Assembly: GCA_964058845.1 (NCBI GenBank)
Contig: CAXKVR010000902.1
Coordinates: 1 to 19,304, forward strand
Origin: Carex sylvatica
Lineage: Eukaryota > Streptophyta > Magnoliopsida > Poales > Cyperaceae
Length of the DNA stretch: 19,304 nt
Reading direction: 5' to 3'
Shown: one piece after another, positions 8,761 to 16,604 of the stretch
How positions within the stretch are numbered: position 1 is the first letter of the stretch
How the letters are laid out: each line of letters begins with the position of its first letter
Program-made: the position numbers and the translations under genes
Notes under the pieces: model-generated
What the model was told of the DNA's origin: nothing
Seen by the model: only the letters and a program-made list of their open reading frames with translations
Databases searched by the model: none

Positions 8761-9330
8761 CTGAAACTTCTGAGTCTCTCCCAGATTTCAGATCTTCCAG
8801 ATACCTCGGGCAGTTTCTCTTCCATTGACTTTTGCTATTATAGTAATAGCAGTCATAGGAAGCAGAGACCTTTATCTTGGGAGTGTTCTGATTAAGAACC
8901 TGCTTCCCTTTGCCTTTGTACTTAGTAGCCGTTTTCCTTTTTCGCTTTCTTGATCTTCCTCCCACCTTCTTGGATCATGAAGACATGAGAGCTCTTCTCT
9001 ATGTCCCCATCCTTGACCCTCAATCATCCCTTGGAGCTCCTGCAAGCTCTTATCCATCCCATGCTTATGGGAGTTCACGATGAACCCCGAATAGCTAGGA
9101 GGAAGTGAGTTCAGGATAATGTCCGTGGCCAACTCGTGGCTCAATGAACAGTTAAGCTTCTTCAGCTTCTCAACATTGCTTGTCCTACGAAGCATGTGAG
9201 TACTGATAGAGCTTCTCTCTACTATTTTAGTAGGGACCGGTGTATTCAGAACATATTCCTTTTCCTTACGTGTGTCTTTATTTTCAAGTAAGGAACGTAA
9301 TGAGAAAGACGTTTCATTTAGTCATGTTCT
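8760..9330 (-). pseudogene. Copia gag (nucleocapsid part), truncated
   Basis: The likely N-terminus reads ETSFSLRSLLENKDTRKEKE (from about 9315), then EYVLNTPVP. It then jumps to SSISTHMLRRTSNVEKL (about 9220), so roughly 90 residues of the usual gag middle are absent. LSHELATDIILNSLPPSYSGF and MDKSLQELQGMIEG (9195-8990) are the conserved capsid tail. The zinc knuckle at 8851-8810 reads C-Y-Y-Y, then Q at the His position, then C: the second Cys is Tyr and the His is Gln, so zinc binding is lost. No intact start codon can be chosen. An in-frame TGA lies just upstream of ETSFS. Confidence 0.87.
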
Positions 9331-9904
9331 ACATTTTAAATTGTAAAGATTTTTAGCTTTGTTCATGTAATATTTTATTCAAATAATAAAACTCCCACTG
9401 CAAATTTGTTCTATTCCCGTTTGCAGTAGAACCAAGATCCATATTTTCATTAATGTACAAGCCAGCTTTTACGCATGACTCAGCCATTAGTTATTTTCAG
9501 GTAAGCAAACTTGCTAATCACATCTTCTTGTGATTCTTGGTTTCGTTAAAACATCACGTGTTTTTAACGAAGACTTTGTCTCAAGCCCAAAACTGTTTTG
9601 GAAATCATTGGTAAGTAACCTCACTCTATTTGGTCTGATATGTCGGACATAACCCTCGACCACCAAAGGTAAAAGGCGACGCTTGCTGAGCAAGACCCCT
9701 CAACCAATGAACAATGATGTGAGGAGGATATAGTAGGAAGGGCATATTACTTAATTAACGGGTTGGTGTTTAATGCTTAACAGTGCCAGCAATCTTTAAA
9801 AAAGATATGTCAGGAAACATTTCAAGGTTGTCCACTCTCCGTATTCCTTCGGCATCAAAATCCATTTCACATGCTTAGCTTTGTTAAGCAGTCAGTTCTT
9901 GTAA

Positions 9905-10640
9905 CTGACTTTAGACATTCTTACGGACACGTGAAAATCGTCTGCCAGAAAGACAAAGGTGAGTTCCTTCACAAATCTTTCTTTGACATCACGTTCTTTC
10001 ACAGTTCCTTTGAAAGCGATAAATCTAATTTATACATTTCATATCAAAGCAGTAAATCTAATTTACTTATATACGGGACCAAGTCAGGTATATTATTTAT
10101 CAGTTACTAATTCTTTATTTTGCAGCTATGCTCAGTTCTTATTTATACCGTTAAAGCACATAAATAATTTATATGTTTTAAAATCAGATATTCTTTTCGG
10201 TCCATAAAGCAATTTGGTAACGTGACAAAGTTCCTTTTCGGCCAGTCATTAGGACATGTAAAAGGGGCTCCCAAGAAAGATCGGGGTCACGAGGACCGCT
10301 TAGACTCAGTCTTTCCTAGACAGAACCATCTCTTTTACAGTGTGGAAATGACAGCTCTTACTAAGGTACTTTATTGCTTCATCACATTCTTCGATGAACT
10401 TTACTTATCCGAAGGTTTTTGAAAAGGCGAAAGAGTTACATTTTGCCATTTCAAAAGCGTTAAAGCAATTTGGTAACGTGACAAAGTTCCCTTTGGGCCA
10501 GCTATCAGGACACGTAAAAGGGGTTAGTCGAAAAGCCGAGACTTTTCTTGACATTAACCTTGTCTTTTACGGGTGGAGATTAACAGCTCTTACTCAGGTA
10601 CTTTATTGCTTCATCACATTCTTAGATATACTCAAACGCA
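9905..10640. repeat. Degenerate tandem repeat array in the copia leader
   Basis: The 30 bases at 10205-10234 recur at 10461-10490, and the roughly 40 bases at 10351-10391 recur at 10583-10624. A shared GGACAYGTRAAAAGGGG-type word is at about 9923, 10252 and 10508. This fits two clear units of about 256 and 180 bp and a third, worn unit on the left. Confidence 0.7.
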
Positions 10641-10667
10641 GTTGAAAGTTTTTGAGAACGAAAACAA

Positions 10668-10800
10668 AAAGAAAGCATAAAATCCTATTTTATCTTTCTT
10701 GGTCGAAAAACTGATCCAAGAAATGTAAAAGTTTACATTTCATAAGAAAGCATAAAGAAAGCTTAAATCTAATTTAACTTTCTTAGTCAGTAGAACCGAA
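10668..10800 (-). other. Three consecutive hairpins beside the primer site
   Basis: A perfect 10-bp stem, GAAATGTAAA / TTTACATTTC with a 2-base loop, lies at 10720-10741. On either side are longer imperfect stems: about 10669-10700 (AAGAAAG...CTTTCTT) and about 10754-10784 (AAGAAAGCTTAAAT paired with AATTTAACTTTCTT). In the genomic RNA they would lie 140-270 bases after the primer site, where packaging or dimer linkage signals are common. Confidence 0.6.
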
Positions 10801-10930
10801 CCAAGAAAATCTCATTTCTAATCGGTTTGGACTTAAGCTGCAAATATAAGAATTAAACCGATATGCGGTATATGCATCTAATTTGCATAAGTTATAACTT
10901 TTAGAAAATCAATCAGCGGGAGAGCCTTGT

Positions 10931-10942
10931 GCTCTGATACCA
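10931..10942 (-). promoter_or_regulatory. Primer binding site for initiator tRNA-Met
   Basis: The minus strand reads TGGTATCAGAGC, the classic plant copia primer site complementary to the 3' end of initiator tRNA-Met, separated by one base from the end of the 5' LTR. It appears intact. Confidence 0.95.
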
Positions 10943-11029
10943 CTGTTGGGGTTTTGACAGTTCAAACCCATTGATTTGATTAAGTGCGGAAAGAACGTAA
11001 AACAAAAATTTTACTTCTAATCTTAATCC

Positions 11030-11113
11030 AAGGATTAAACAGGGTATGTCAGGAAACATTCCAAGGGGTCCACCTTCCGTATTCCTTTGACATCAGAACC
11101 CTATTTAATCCTT
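11030..11113. repeat. 84-bp foldback module in the right LTR
   Basis: LTR copy of the module at 3646-3729, with the same inverted arms (11030-11044 and 11099-11113). As it is in both LTRs, it was part of the element before this insertion. Confidence 0.7.
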
Positions 11114-11262
11114 TTACAGATCTACTCCATAATTGATTTCTAAAGCATTAATCTACTTACCAATTAAATAGATTAATATAACATGTATATACCTTGTTTC
11201 CAAATTCAGATTGGAATGTAGCTGAGCGAGAAGAGTTACACCAGGGAATGATTCGTCTCAGA

Positions 11263-11280
11263 GTATCACACGTGTGATAC
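11263..11280. promoter_or_regulatory. 18-bp perfect palindrome with G-box core, right LTR
   Basis: Second LTR copy of GTATCACACGTGTGATAC, unchanged although bases around it differ between the LTRs (for example at 11251 and 11261-11262). In the 5' LTR transcript it would lie in the first 400 bases of the RNA. Confidence 0.75.
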
Positions 11281-11661
11281 CTCTATCGGTTATCCACCAG
11301 GACTAACCAGAGAGCGGTTTATTTCTTATTCCCAGAAATACCGTAAACCGCAGTTTTCTGCAAAAACACTATTCACCGAGAAAAGGACGAAATAACACTA
11401 TTCACAAATTTGCAGTTATTCAGATTCACTAATGAGCAAAACTGAAATACCGCGAAATTCAAGAAAACACTATTCACCAATCCCGTAAATATACTTCTCA
11501 ACAACCCGCAAGATTATACGTCAACTACGTATAACTTTATTTTCCCAACCGAAACACTATTTGGGAGAGAAACCGAGAAAGAGAGAAAATAGATTACCGA
11601 ACTGATCAGACAGATTTGATATCTCAGAAATTAGTGTGTTTCTCTCTTACCCTCACCCCTC

Positions 11662-11669
11662 TATTTATA
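11662..11669 (-). promoter_or_regulatory. TATA box of the copia 5' LTR promoter
   Basis: The minus strand reads GCCTATAAATAGAGGGG, a near-perfect plant TATA box. The start of the genomic RNA would fall about 25-35 bases downstream, near 11630-11640 in plus coordinates. A tandem 25-bp repeat (11742-11791) lies 70-130 bases upstream and may hold enhancer sites. Confidence 0.75.
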
Positions 11670-11741
11670 GGCATTTGAGGAGATTCGGGAATTACGAAAA
11701 TGTCATTTACGGAAATACCATTTACGGAAATGCCATTGAAC

Positions 11742-11791
11742 GGATAAGGATGATGACATGTCATGTGGATAAGGATGATGACATGTCATGT
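11742..11791. repeat. 25-bp tandem repeat in right LTR U3
   Basis: The same two-copy repeat as in the left LTR; here both copies keep the perfect ATGACATGTCAT palindrome. Immediately to the left, ATTTACGGAAATACC is itself doubled with one change (about 11704-11733), which explains the 15-bp length difference between the LTRs. Confidence 0.85.
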
Positions 11792-12968
11792 GTAAAAAGA
11801 CCAAAATGCCCTTGGCCCAAATTTAATTTAACATCCATATAATTATTCTGAACAATTATATTTCTTGCGGTTTGTTGTTTCGGTAACTTTTATAGAACGT
11901 AACGTGTACGTTTATAAATTAACCTTTTGTTTTTGCTTTGCCAATTTATATGACATTTATAATTTAATTATATCATGTATAATTAATTATAACCATCTTA
12001 ATATTAATTATAATCAATTTATAATTAATCAATAAGATTCTCCGATTAGCTCCTATACGGTGTGACACAATAGGATCTGTGTTATGTTGGTAAATAGAAT
12101 TAAAACTGTTTTAACTTCTATAATCATGAGAGGCATCTGGCATAACGCGTCATGACCATCCAATTACACAGATGATGCTGTACTGTACAATATCACGATC
12201 CAGTAAACTATTTTACTCGTGTCAGTTCTTTCGTCTCGTAGCTATCAGATCAGTTTCAAGGTAGGTGTGTGTCATCCTTGCAAACTTAATCTTTTCTTGA
12301 TCTTGAGCAGATTATCAAATATAATTACTCTTGTAATTATACCGCTAGCAGATAATCTTACTCTATCAAGGGGCCCAGTGATGCTATAGCTCGTATAGAG
12401 ATACGAGGGACAATAATACTTTTGGTAAACCATCACTACCTCAATTAAGTTATGTGTACCGAAAAGCTACTGTTATAACTGCGTTTTACCGACAGCGTTA
12501 GATAACAATCACACATACACATTTCTTAGTAGGAAAGATGAATACCTCATACTTTAGAACTTAACACTGAATGAAAACATTAATGACACGTACACAATTC
12601 CATTTAATGTTTCATTCGGGGTCTGTCAAATACCATGTTCTTAGAACATGTATCTATGTGATTAAAATGACATCTCTTGTCAGTGGTTTGTAAAACTTGA
12701 CCATCTTTTAATCCACATACTAACCTTGTAACGGTTAATTAGTATTCCTGCTAATTATCTCGGTTAGTGACTCTTAAGAATATATATATCATCTATATTA
12801 TGAAGTTTCACAATTCCAGTTATTGACTCTAGTCAGATAAAGGAATGATTCATAAATGTAATAATATTCAAGGCAACAAAATGACAGTTTATTTAATCAC
12901 TCAATTCATGAACAAAGCTTTATGATAATTTATCGTATTATTGACTTCTAGATTATTACAAACTAACA

Positions 12969-12973
12969 AAAAG
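12969..12973. repeat. Target site duplication AAAAG, right copy
   Basis: AAAAG follows the CTAACA end of the right LTR and matches 3555-3559. The next bases, GACATCC, continue the interrupted gypsy LTR. Confidence 0.93.
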
Positions 12974-13610
12974 GACATCCTCTGCCACTAACAAAAGGAC
13001 GGAACAAAATCCAACAGACGGGTTCAAAAAGAGAGATTAAGCGGGAGAGCTGAGGAGAAAAGATTGGAAGAGCTTCACAGATCTTCTTTCCTTCTTCTTC
13101 GGGTTTTATTATGATTTGTTCTTTCTTTACTTTTTTTCTTTCTTTCTTGATCATGATTGAGTAGATCTCTTAGTTTCTAGGGTTAAGATGTAGTCTGAAA
13201 CTCTGTTTTGTAATGCATGTTGTTTGGATCTGAGTTTATATTTGTGTTTATTTGCCTGAGTATTATTTCTATTGCTTGATTGAAATTGTTTGAATGAATC
13301 TTGTTGTCTACTGTTGAATGTCTATAGCATCTCTTCTAGTATTTTGGCCTTGATGTTTCTTACAATTAGATCAAGTATTTGAGGTAGATCTTTGATCTGA
13401 GATGTGAGATCAATAGTAACTGAGAGGTGAAATTTTCATCTATTGAGATATAGTGGATATCTTTAGTAAACCAGACAAATAACTTAAGATTGAATACACT
13501 AGAGGTATGAGATCTAAGAAGGTGAAGTTGCATTTTCTTACCAAGTTAATTAAGTTAGATAACGAGAGTTGAGGTTTAGAATAGACATATGCTGCATCCA
13601 CTCGAGGTCC

Positions 13611-13680
13611 ACGTGACTCGCATGTGAGAGCACGCGGGTTGCATCACACGGGTCGCATACGAAGGTATGCGAGTCGCGTG
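13611..13680. repeat. Cluster of four GC-rich imperfect palindromes in the gypsy LTR
   Basis: Units: ACGTGACTCGCATGT (13611), CACGCGGGTTGCATC (13631), ACACGGGTCGCAT (13646) and GTATGCGAGTCGCGTG (13665). They are variants of one motif, TGCGACCCGCA-like, in both orientations and spaced about 15-20 bases apart. The same motif recurs in gag-pol. It stands out against the AT-rich surroundings. Confidence 0.7.
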
Positions 13681-14014
13681 AAGGACTAGAGAGGAAGAGT
13701 TGAAGGGCGAAATCTGAAACCCTGAAAACTTCATTTTATAATCAAGTAAAACTAAACTTTTAATTTGTGTCATTTACTGTTATCGAATTTAGGAAATATA
13801 AACAAACCAAATCACCATTTCCTTACTTCTAGTACCTAACTGAGTTAAGCAAGAGTCCAGAATTGAACCGTTCCATGTGGATCGATACCTGATTATACCA
13901 TTCAATAAGGGTTGTACACTTGCAATCTAATTCGAGAGCTAAATCAAGGTTTAAAATAAAGTACAGTTCGCTGAACTGAAACTTTGTGTATACGCTTTGC
14001 GCATAACAAGTTTT

Positions 14015-14032
14015 TGGCACCGTTGCCAGAAT
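14015..14032 (+). promoter_or_regulatory. Degenerate gypsy primer binding site
   Basis: TTTTTGGCACCGTTGCCAGA is a decayed form of the TTTTTGGCGCCGTTGCCGGGG site found in Athila/Tat elements. CpG positions have changed (GCGCC to GCACC), as expected from methylcytosine loss. Its place six bases after the LTR end supports the call. Confidence 0.75.
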
Positions 14033-14154
14033 CGGCAATCATTTTTTGGATTTTAGCTTATCCAAGTTAATCTAGATTTTAATCTGTATTATTTCTTTTA
14101 TTATTCTCATTCCAAAATCTGGCTTTCTTACCATCTTCCACAGACAACTATCAA

Positions 14155-15290
14155 TTGAGGACCAAAAGTAACTACCACCTGAGGAGCAAAGGACCTGTTT
14201 TTGACGAAACTCCTCCAAACGACATTGATCCTGCACAGTCATCTCTAGACGCAACTAGTGTCCCAGTCGAAGCAACTTGCATTAAGCTTGACGCGACCCG
14301 CATCAAGGTAGATGCAACCCGCGTTAAAGAGACAATGTCAGAACATCCGAGCAGGGAACACAGGGAAGCAGAGGAAAAAGATAAGGAAGGCCTGACTGAC
14401 CAGTCTGACGATGACATGGATGTCTTCATGGCAAGGAATTTAAGCGAGTTTAATGTGCTAAGGGCTGGAGATGTCAGAGGTGCAATCAGGCTACCAAGAG
14501 TTCCTGCCAGCAACCAAACTTCAATCCGGGAGTTGTCAACATGGTTCAGCATAACACATTCAATGGCTTAGATCATGAGGACCCGCATGCTCATCTCCAA
14601 ACTTTTCTTGAATGCATTACAACCATTAAGACCAATGGGGCAACAGCTGATCACACCAAACTTGCTTTATTTTCTCTTACTTGTAGGGACAAGGCCAATA
14701 AATGGTTAGGGTCATTACCACGGGACTCAATTACCAATTGGAGGGAACTGTCTAAATTGTTTCTTACAAGATTTTTCCCTCACAAAAGGACTACAAAGGT
14801 AAGAAACCAACTGACCAGTTTTAGACAAAGGTTTAATGAACCCCTCAATGAGTCATGGGAAAGGTTTAGGGAATTGCAGTACTCTTGTCCTCACCATGGT
14901 ATTTCAGATTGGTTGTTGATTCAAACTTTTTATGATGGCTTGACTGAGAGCACTCATACTACTGTTGATGCAGTTACAGGTGGAGCACTGATGTCAAGGG
15001 AACCTCTTGAGGCCATGATTATGACTGATAATATGGCACAGAACCAACAGTGGTCTGGCCGCGACAACACCCGACCTGGAGGTGGCGACAAATACAAGGT
15101 TGATCACATCACTGCTCTAACTGTCAAGATGGATACTATGCAGAGGACAATGGATAAGTTGAGTGTGAAGGCAGTCGAGCAGCAACCGCAAGCATGTGTC
15201 ATGTATGGAGATGAAAGGCACTCTTATGAGCAATGCCCAAGTGTACCAGCTGATGAGGAGATTGGGCAAGTAAACTCCCTCAACAATGAA
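14155..15290 (+). pseudogene. Athila-like gypsy gag
   Basis: The capsid-nucleocapsid precursor is in two frames. The first (14155-14571) has no ATG at its left edge and reads HLRSKGPVFDE, a four-unit 7-residue repeat (DATSVPV, EATCIKL, DATRIKV, DATRVKE), an acidic stretch, then DMDVFMARNLSEFNVLRAGDVRGAI. A one-base shift near 14515 moves to the frame beginning at about 14517, which reads NMVQHNTFNGL, EDPHAHLQTFLE, KANKWLGSLPRDSI, ELSKLFLTRFFP, SWERFRELQYSCPHHGI and LIQTFYDGL, the conserved retrotransposon gag domain. The knuckle at 15195-15236 reads C-V-M-Y-GDERHSYEQC: the second Cys is Tyr. The protein would not be made whole. Confidence 0.92.
14248..14331 (+). repeat. 21-bp tandem repeat in gag, four units
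   Basis: Units start at 14248, 14269, 14290 and 14311, exactly 21 bases apart. Each opens with a GAYGCGACCCGCATC-like word and encodes a 7-residue repeat with the core (D/E)AT(R/C)(I/V)K. The repeat is degenerate at its left end and cleanest in units three and four. Confidence 0.85.
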
Positions 15291-16040
15291 CCATCCTTCT
15301 TTCCTAAACCTCCTTTCAACCGATCCTACTCCAAGGACCCGGTAGAGCAACAAAACTGGAGGTGGAATCAGAATAACCCAGCACCATTCAACAATCCTCC
15401 CAGTCTCTCTAGCAGTAACAACAACTGGAATTTCTACCAGAATGCTTCCTTTCCAAATCAGAACAACCGAGCAACTCAACCTAGTTCTTCTAAACCATAT
15501 GTGCCTTCCTATGCAGATAAATTCACTCATGAGCAAGGTAAAATGAATCAAATCATGTGGGACCAAATGCAATCTATGTCTGCTCAATTAGCTGCTCAGA
15601 ACAAGTTGTTGGAGCAATTGAGTCACATAGTCACCTCGAGCCAACCTCAACATGGAAAGCTACCTGCTCAACCAGAACCCAATCCCAAGGGAGAAGCAAA
15701 GGCAATTACTCTGCGAAGTGGGACGCAATACAAAGAACCAGCCTACCCAACAGATCAGACCCCATTCGATGCTACTCGCATCCCTGACACGCGACCCACG
15801 TCGAACTCTGAAGAGGTGACTCTGGGCCGCATGGAAACAACTCGACCTGCATCCCAAATTGAGGAGCCGGTGAACACGACTCGCATCCCTGACATGCGAC
15901 CCGCGTGTCATGAATCTGAGAGTCAAAAAAGGAAGGAGACTGAGAAACCACCATCGTACAGACCACCTGTACCCTTCCCCCGAAGACTAGCTGAGACCAA
16001 ATTAAACGCACAATTTTCTAATTTTTTCGAGGTTCTTAAA
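15291..16040 (+). pseudogene. Gypsy gag-protease linker, Asn/Gln/Ser/Pro-rich
   Basis: Same frame as the main gag. This low-complexity linker is rich in Asn, Gln, Ser and Pro, with a QMQSMSAQLAAQNKLLEQL coiled-coil-like helix (about 15570-15620) and the Athila word NPKGEAKAITLRSGTQY (about 15680-15730). A 105-bp (35-residue) spaced repeat follows: TRIPDTRP near 15773 and TRIPDMRP near 15878. It probably has no catalytic role and tethers gag to protease. No stop interrupts it. Confidence 0.8.
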
Positions 16041-16604
16041 GAACTGGACATCACAATCCCATTCACTGACGCCTTGACCCAAATGCCCACTTATGCCAAG
16101 TTCCTGAAGGACATCATATCCAACAAGCGAAGCTTGGGGGGGCACGAGACGGTGAAACTGACAGAACAGTGCAATGCAATTCTGAACAGTGAGCTACCAC
16201 CCAAACTGGACGACCTTGGTAAGTTCTCTATTCCTTGCATTATAGGGAAAGCCACGATCAAGAGAGCTCTTTGTGATTTGGGAGCTAGTGTGAGTCTCAT
16301 GCCTCGCACAATCTTTGATCGATTGAGAGTAGGTGAGCTTTGACTTACCCGAATGACATTACAGCTAGCAGGCTCCTCGATAAGACTTCCACTCGGCATA
16401 GTGGAAGATATGCCAGTTCAGGTTGGTAAGTATTATGTACCTGTTAATTTTGTAGTGATGGAAATGGAAGAGGATAAGGAAGTTCCCATCATCCTGGGAC
16501 GACCTTTTTTTAGAACTGCAGGTGCAATTATTGATGTGTTTCAAGGAACACTGACCTTGAATTTGGAGGGAAGAAGGTGCGATTTCAACTTGATCGTGCC
16601 ATGA
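16041..16604 (+). pseudogene. Athila-like gypsy protease, broken by a stop
   Basis: The domain opens with DITIPFTDALTQMPTYAKFLKDI, typical of Athila. The active site reads CDLGASVSLMP, with the catalytic Asp at 16275-16277 (Athila uses DLGA rather than DSGA). A TGA at 16341-16343 follows RVGEL, and the same frame resumes as LTRMTLQLAGSSIRLPLGIVED, VPVNFVVMEM and the flap-side word VPIILGRPFF (about 16480-16513). The frame ends at 16604. The next domain starts in another frame after a one-base shift near 16572-16578. Apart from the stop, the protease looks well preserved. Confidence 0.92.

Larger units (their letters stand above)
9331..10930 (-). other. Long 5' untranslated leader of the nested copia
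   Basis: About 1.6 kb between primer site and gag, without a conserved reading frame. Short plus-strand open frames here match no family. It contains imperfect repeats (for example 10205-10234 and 10461-10490), diverged copies of the LTR foldback interior near 9806-9865 and 9942-9990, and three hairpins near the primer site. Such leaders often hold packaging and dimerisation signals, but no function can be shown here. Confidence 0.75.
3560..12968 (-). mobile_element. Complete but coding-defective Ty1/copia retrotransposon nested in the gypsy LTR
   Basis: The element has two direct LTRs of about 2.0 kb, a 5-bp target duplication, an initiator-tRNA-Met primer site, a polypurine tract and minus-strand gag, protease, integrase, RT and RNase H, in the copia domain order. 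Transcription runs right to left, so the right LTR is the 5' one. The long LTRs, total length of about 9.4 kb and RT/RNase H wording (TRPNNSYALSVTSRYQANP-like) resemble the Angela/BARE group, but lineage placement needs a tree. No domain is intact: stops, frameshifts, an internal gag deletion, a deletion between RT and RNase H and lost catalytic residues leave no functional protein. The LTR ends and priming sites look intact. Confidence 0.95.
10944..12968 (-). repeat. Right LTR of the nested copia (5' LTR)
   Basis: The plus strand runs from TGTTGG to CTAACA, 2025 bp. It carries an extra ATTTACGGAAATGCC unit relative to the left LTR (about 11719-11733). In the sense of transcription this is the promoter LTR: U3 is roughly 12968-11690 and R-U5 runs from about 11640 down to 10944, followed directly by the primer site. 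The right end abuts AAAAG of the target duplication. Confidence 0.95.
12969..14008 (+). mobile_element. Athila-like gypsy 5' LTR, right part (R-U5)
   Basis: Pyrimidine-rich early leader sequence (about 13080-13150) is followed by a GTAGATCTCTTAGTTTCTAGGG block and, near the end, TTCCATGTGGATCGATACC and GTTGTACACTTGC, words common to Athila/Tat LTR ends. The LTR ends at ATAACA (14008), six bases before the primer site. It has no coding function; the open frames on it are incidental. A cluster of GCGACYCGC-type motifs lies at 13611-13680. Base changes from family words (for example CATGTGGATC) suggest age. Confidence 0.7.

Noticed and set aside
9871..10645. Four short plus-strand open frames (66-83 codons)
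   Set aside because: They lie in the noncoding copia leader, match no family, and two resemble each other only because the underlying DNA is repeated.
11636..11842. 68-codon plus-strand frame in the LTR
   Set aside because: It is LTR promoter sequence; the left LTR, lacking the 15-bp repeat unit, does not keep it at full length.
13576..14038. Minus-strand frames in the gypsy LTR as small genes
   Set aside because: They overlap the LTR end and the GC-rich motif cluster; no start context, domain or conservation supports them.
14172..14552. 126-codon minus-strand open frame
   Set aside because: Antisense to the gag N-terminus. Its Ser/Leu-rich repeat is only the mirror of the 21-bp DATR repeat.
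15117..15587. 156-codon minus-strand open frame
   Set aside because: It is antisense to the clearly recognised gypsy gag region and resembles nothing; the plus-strand reading explains the sequence.
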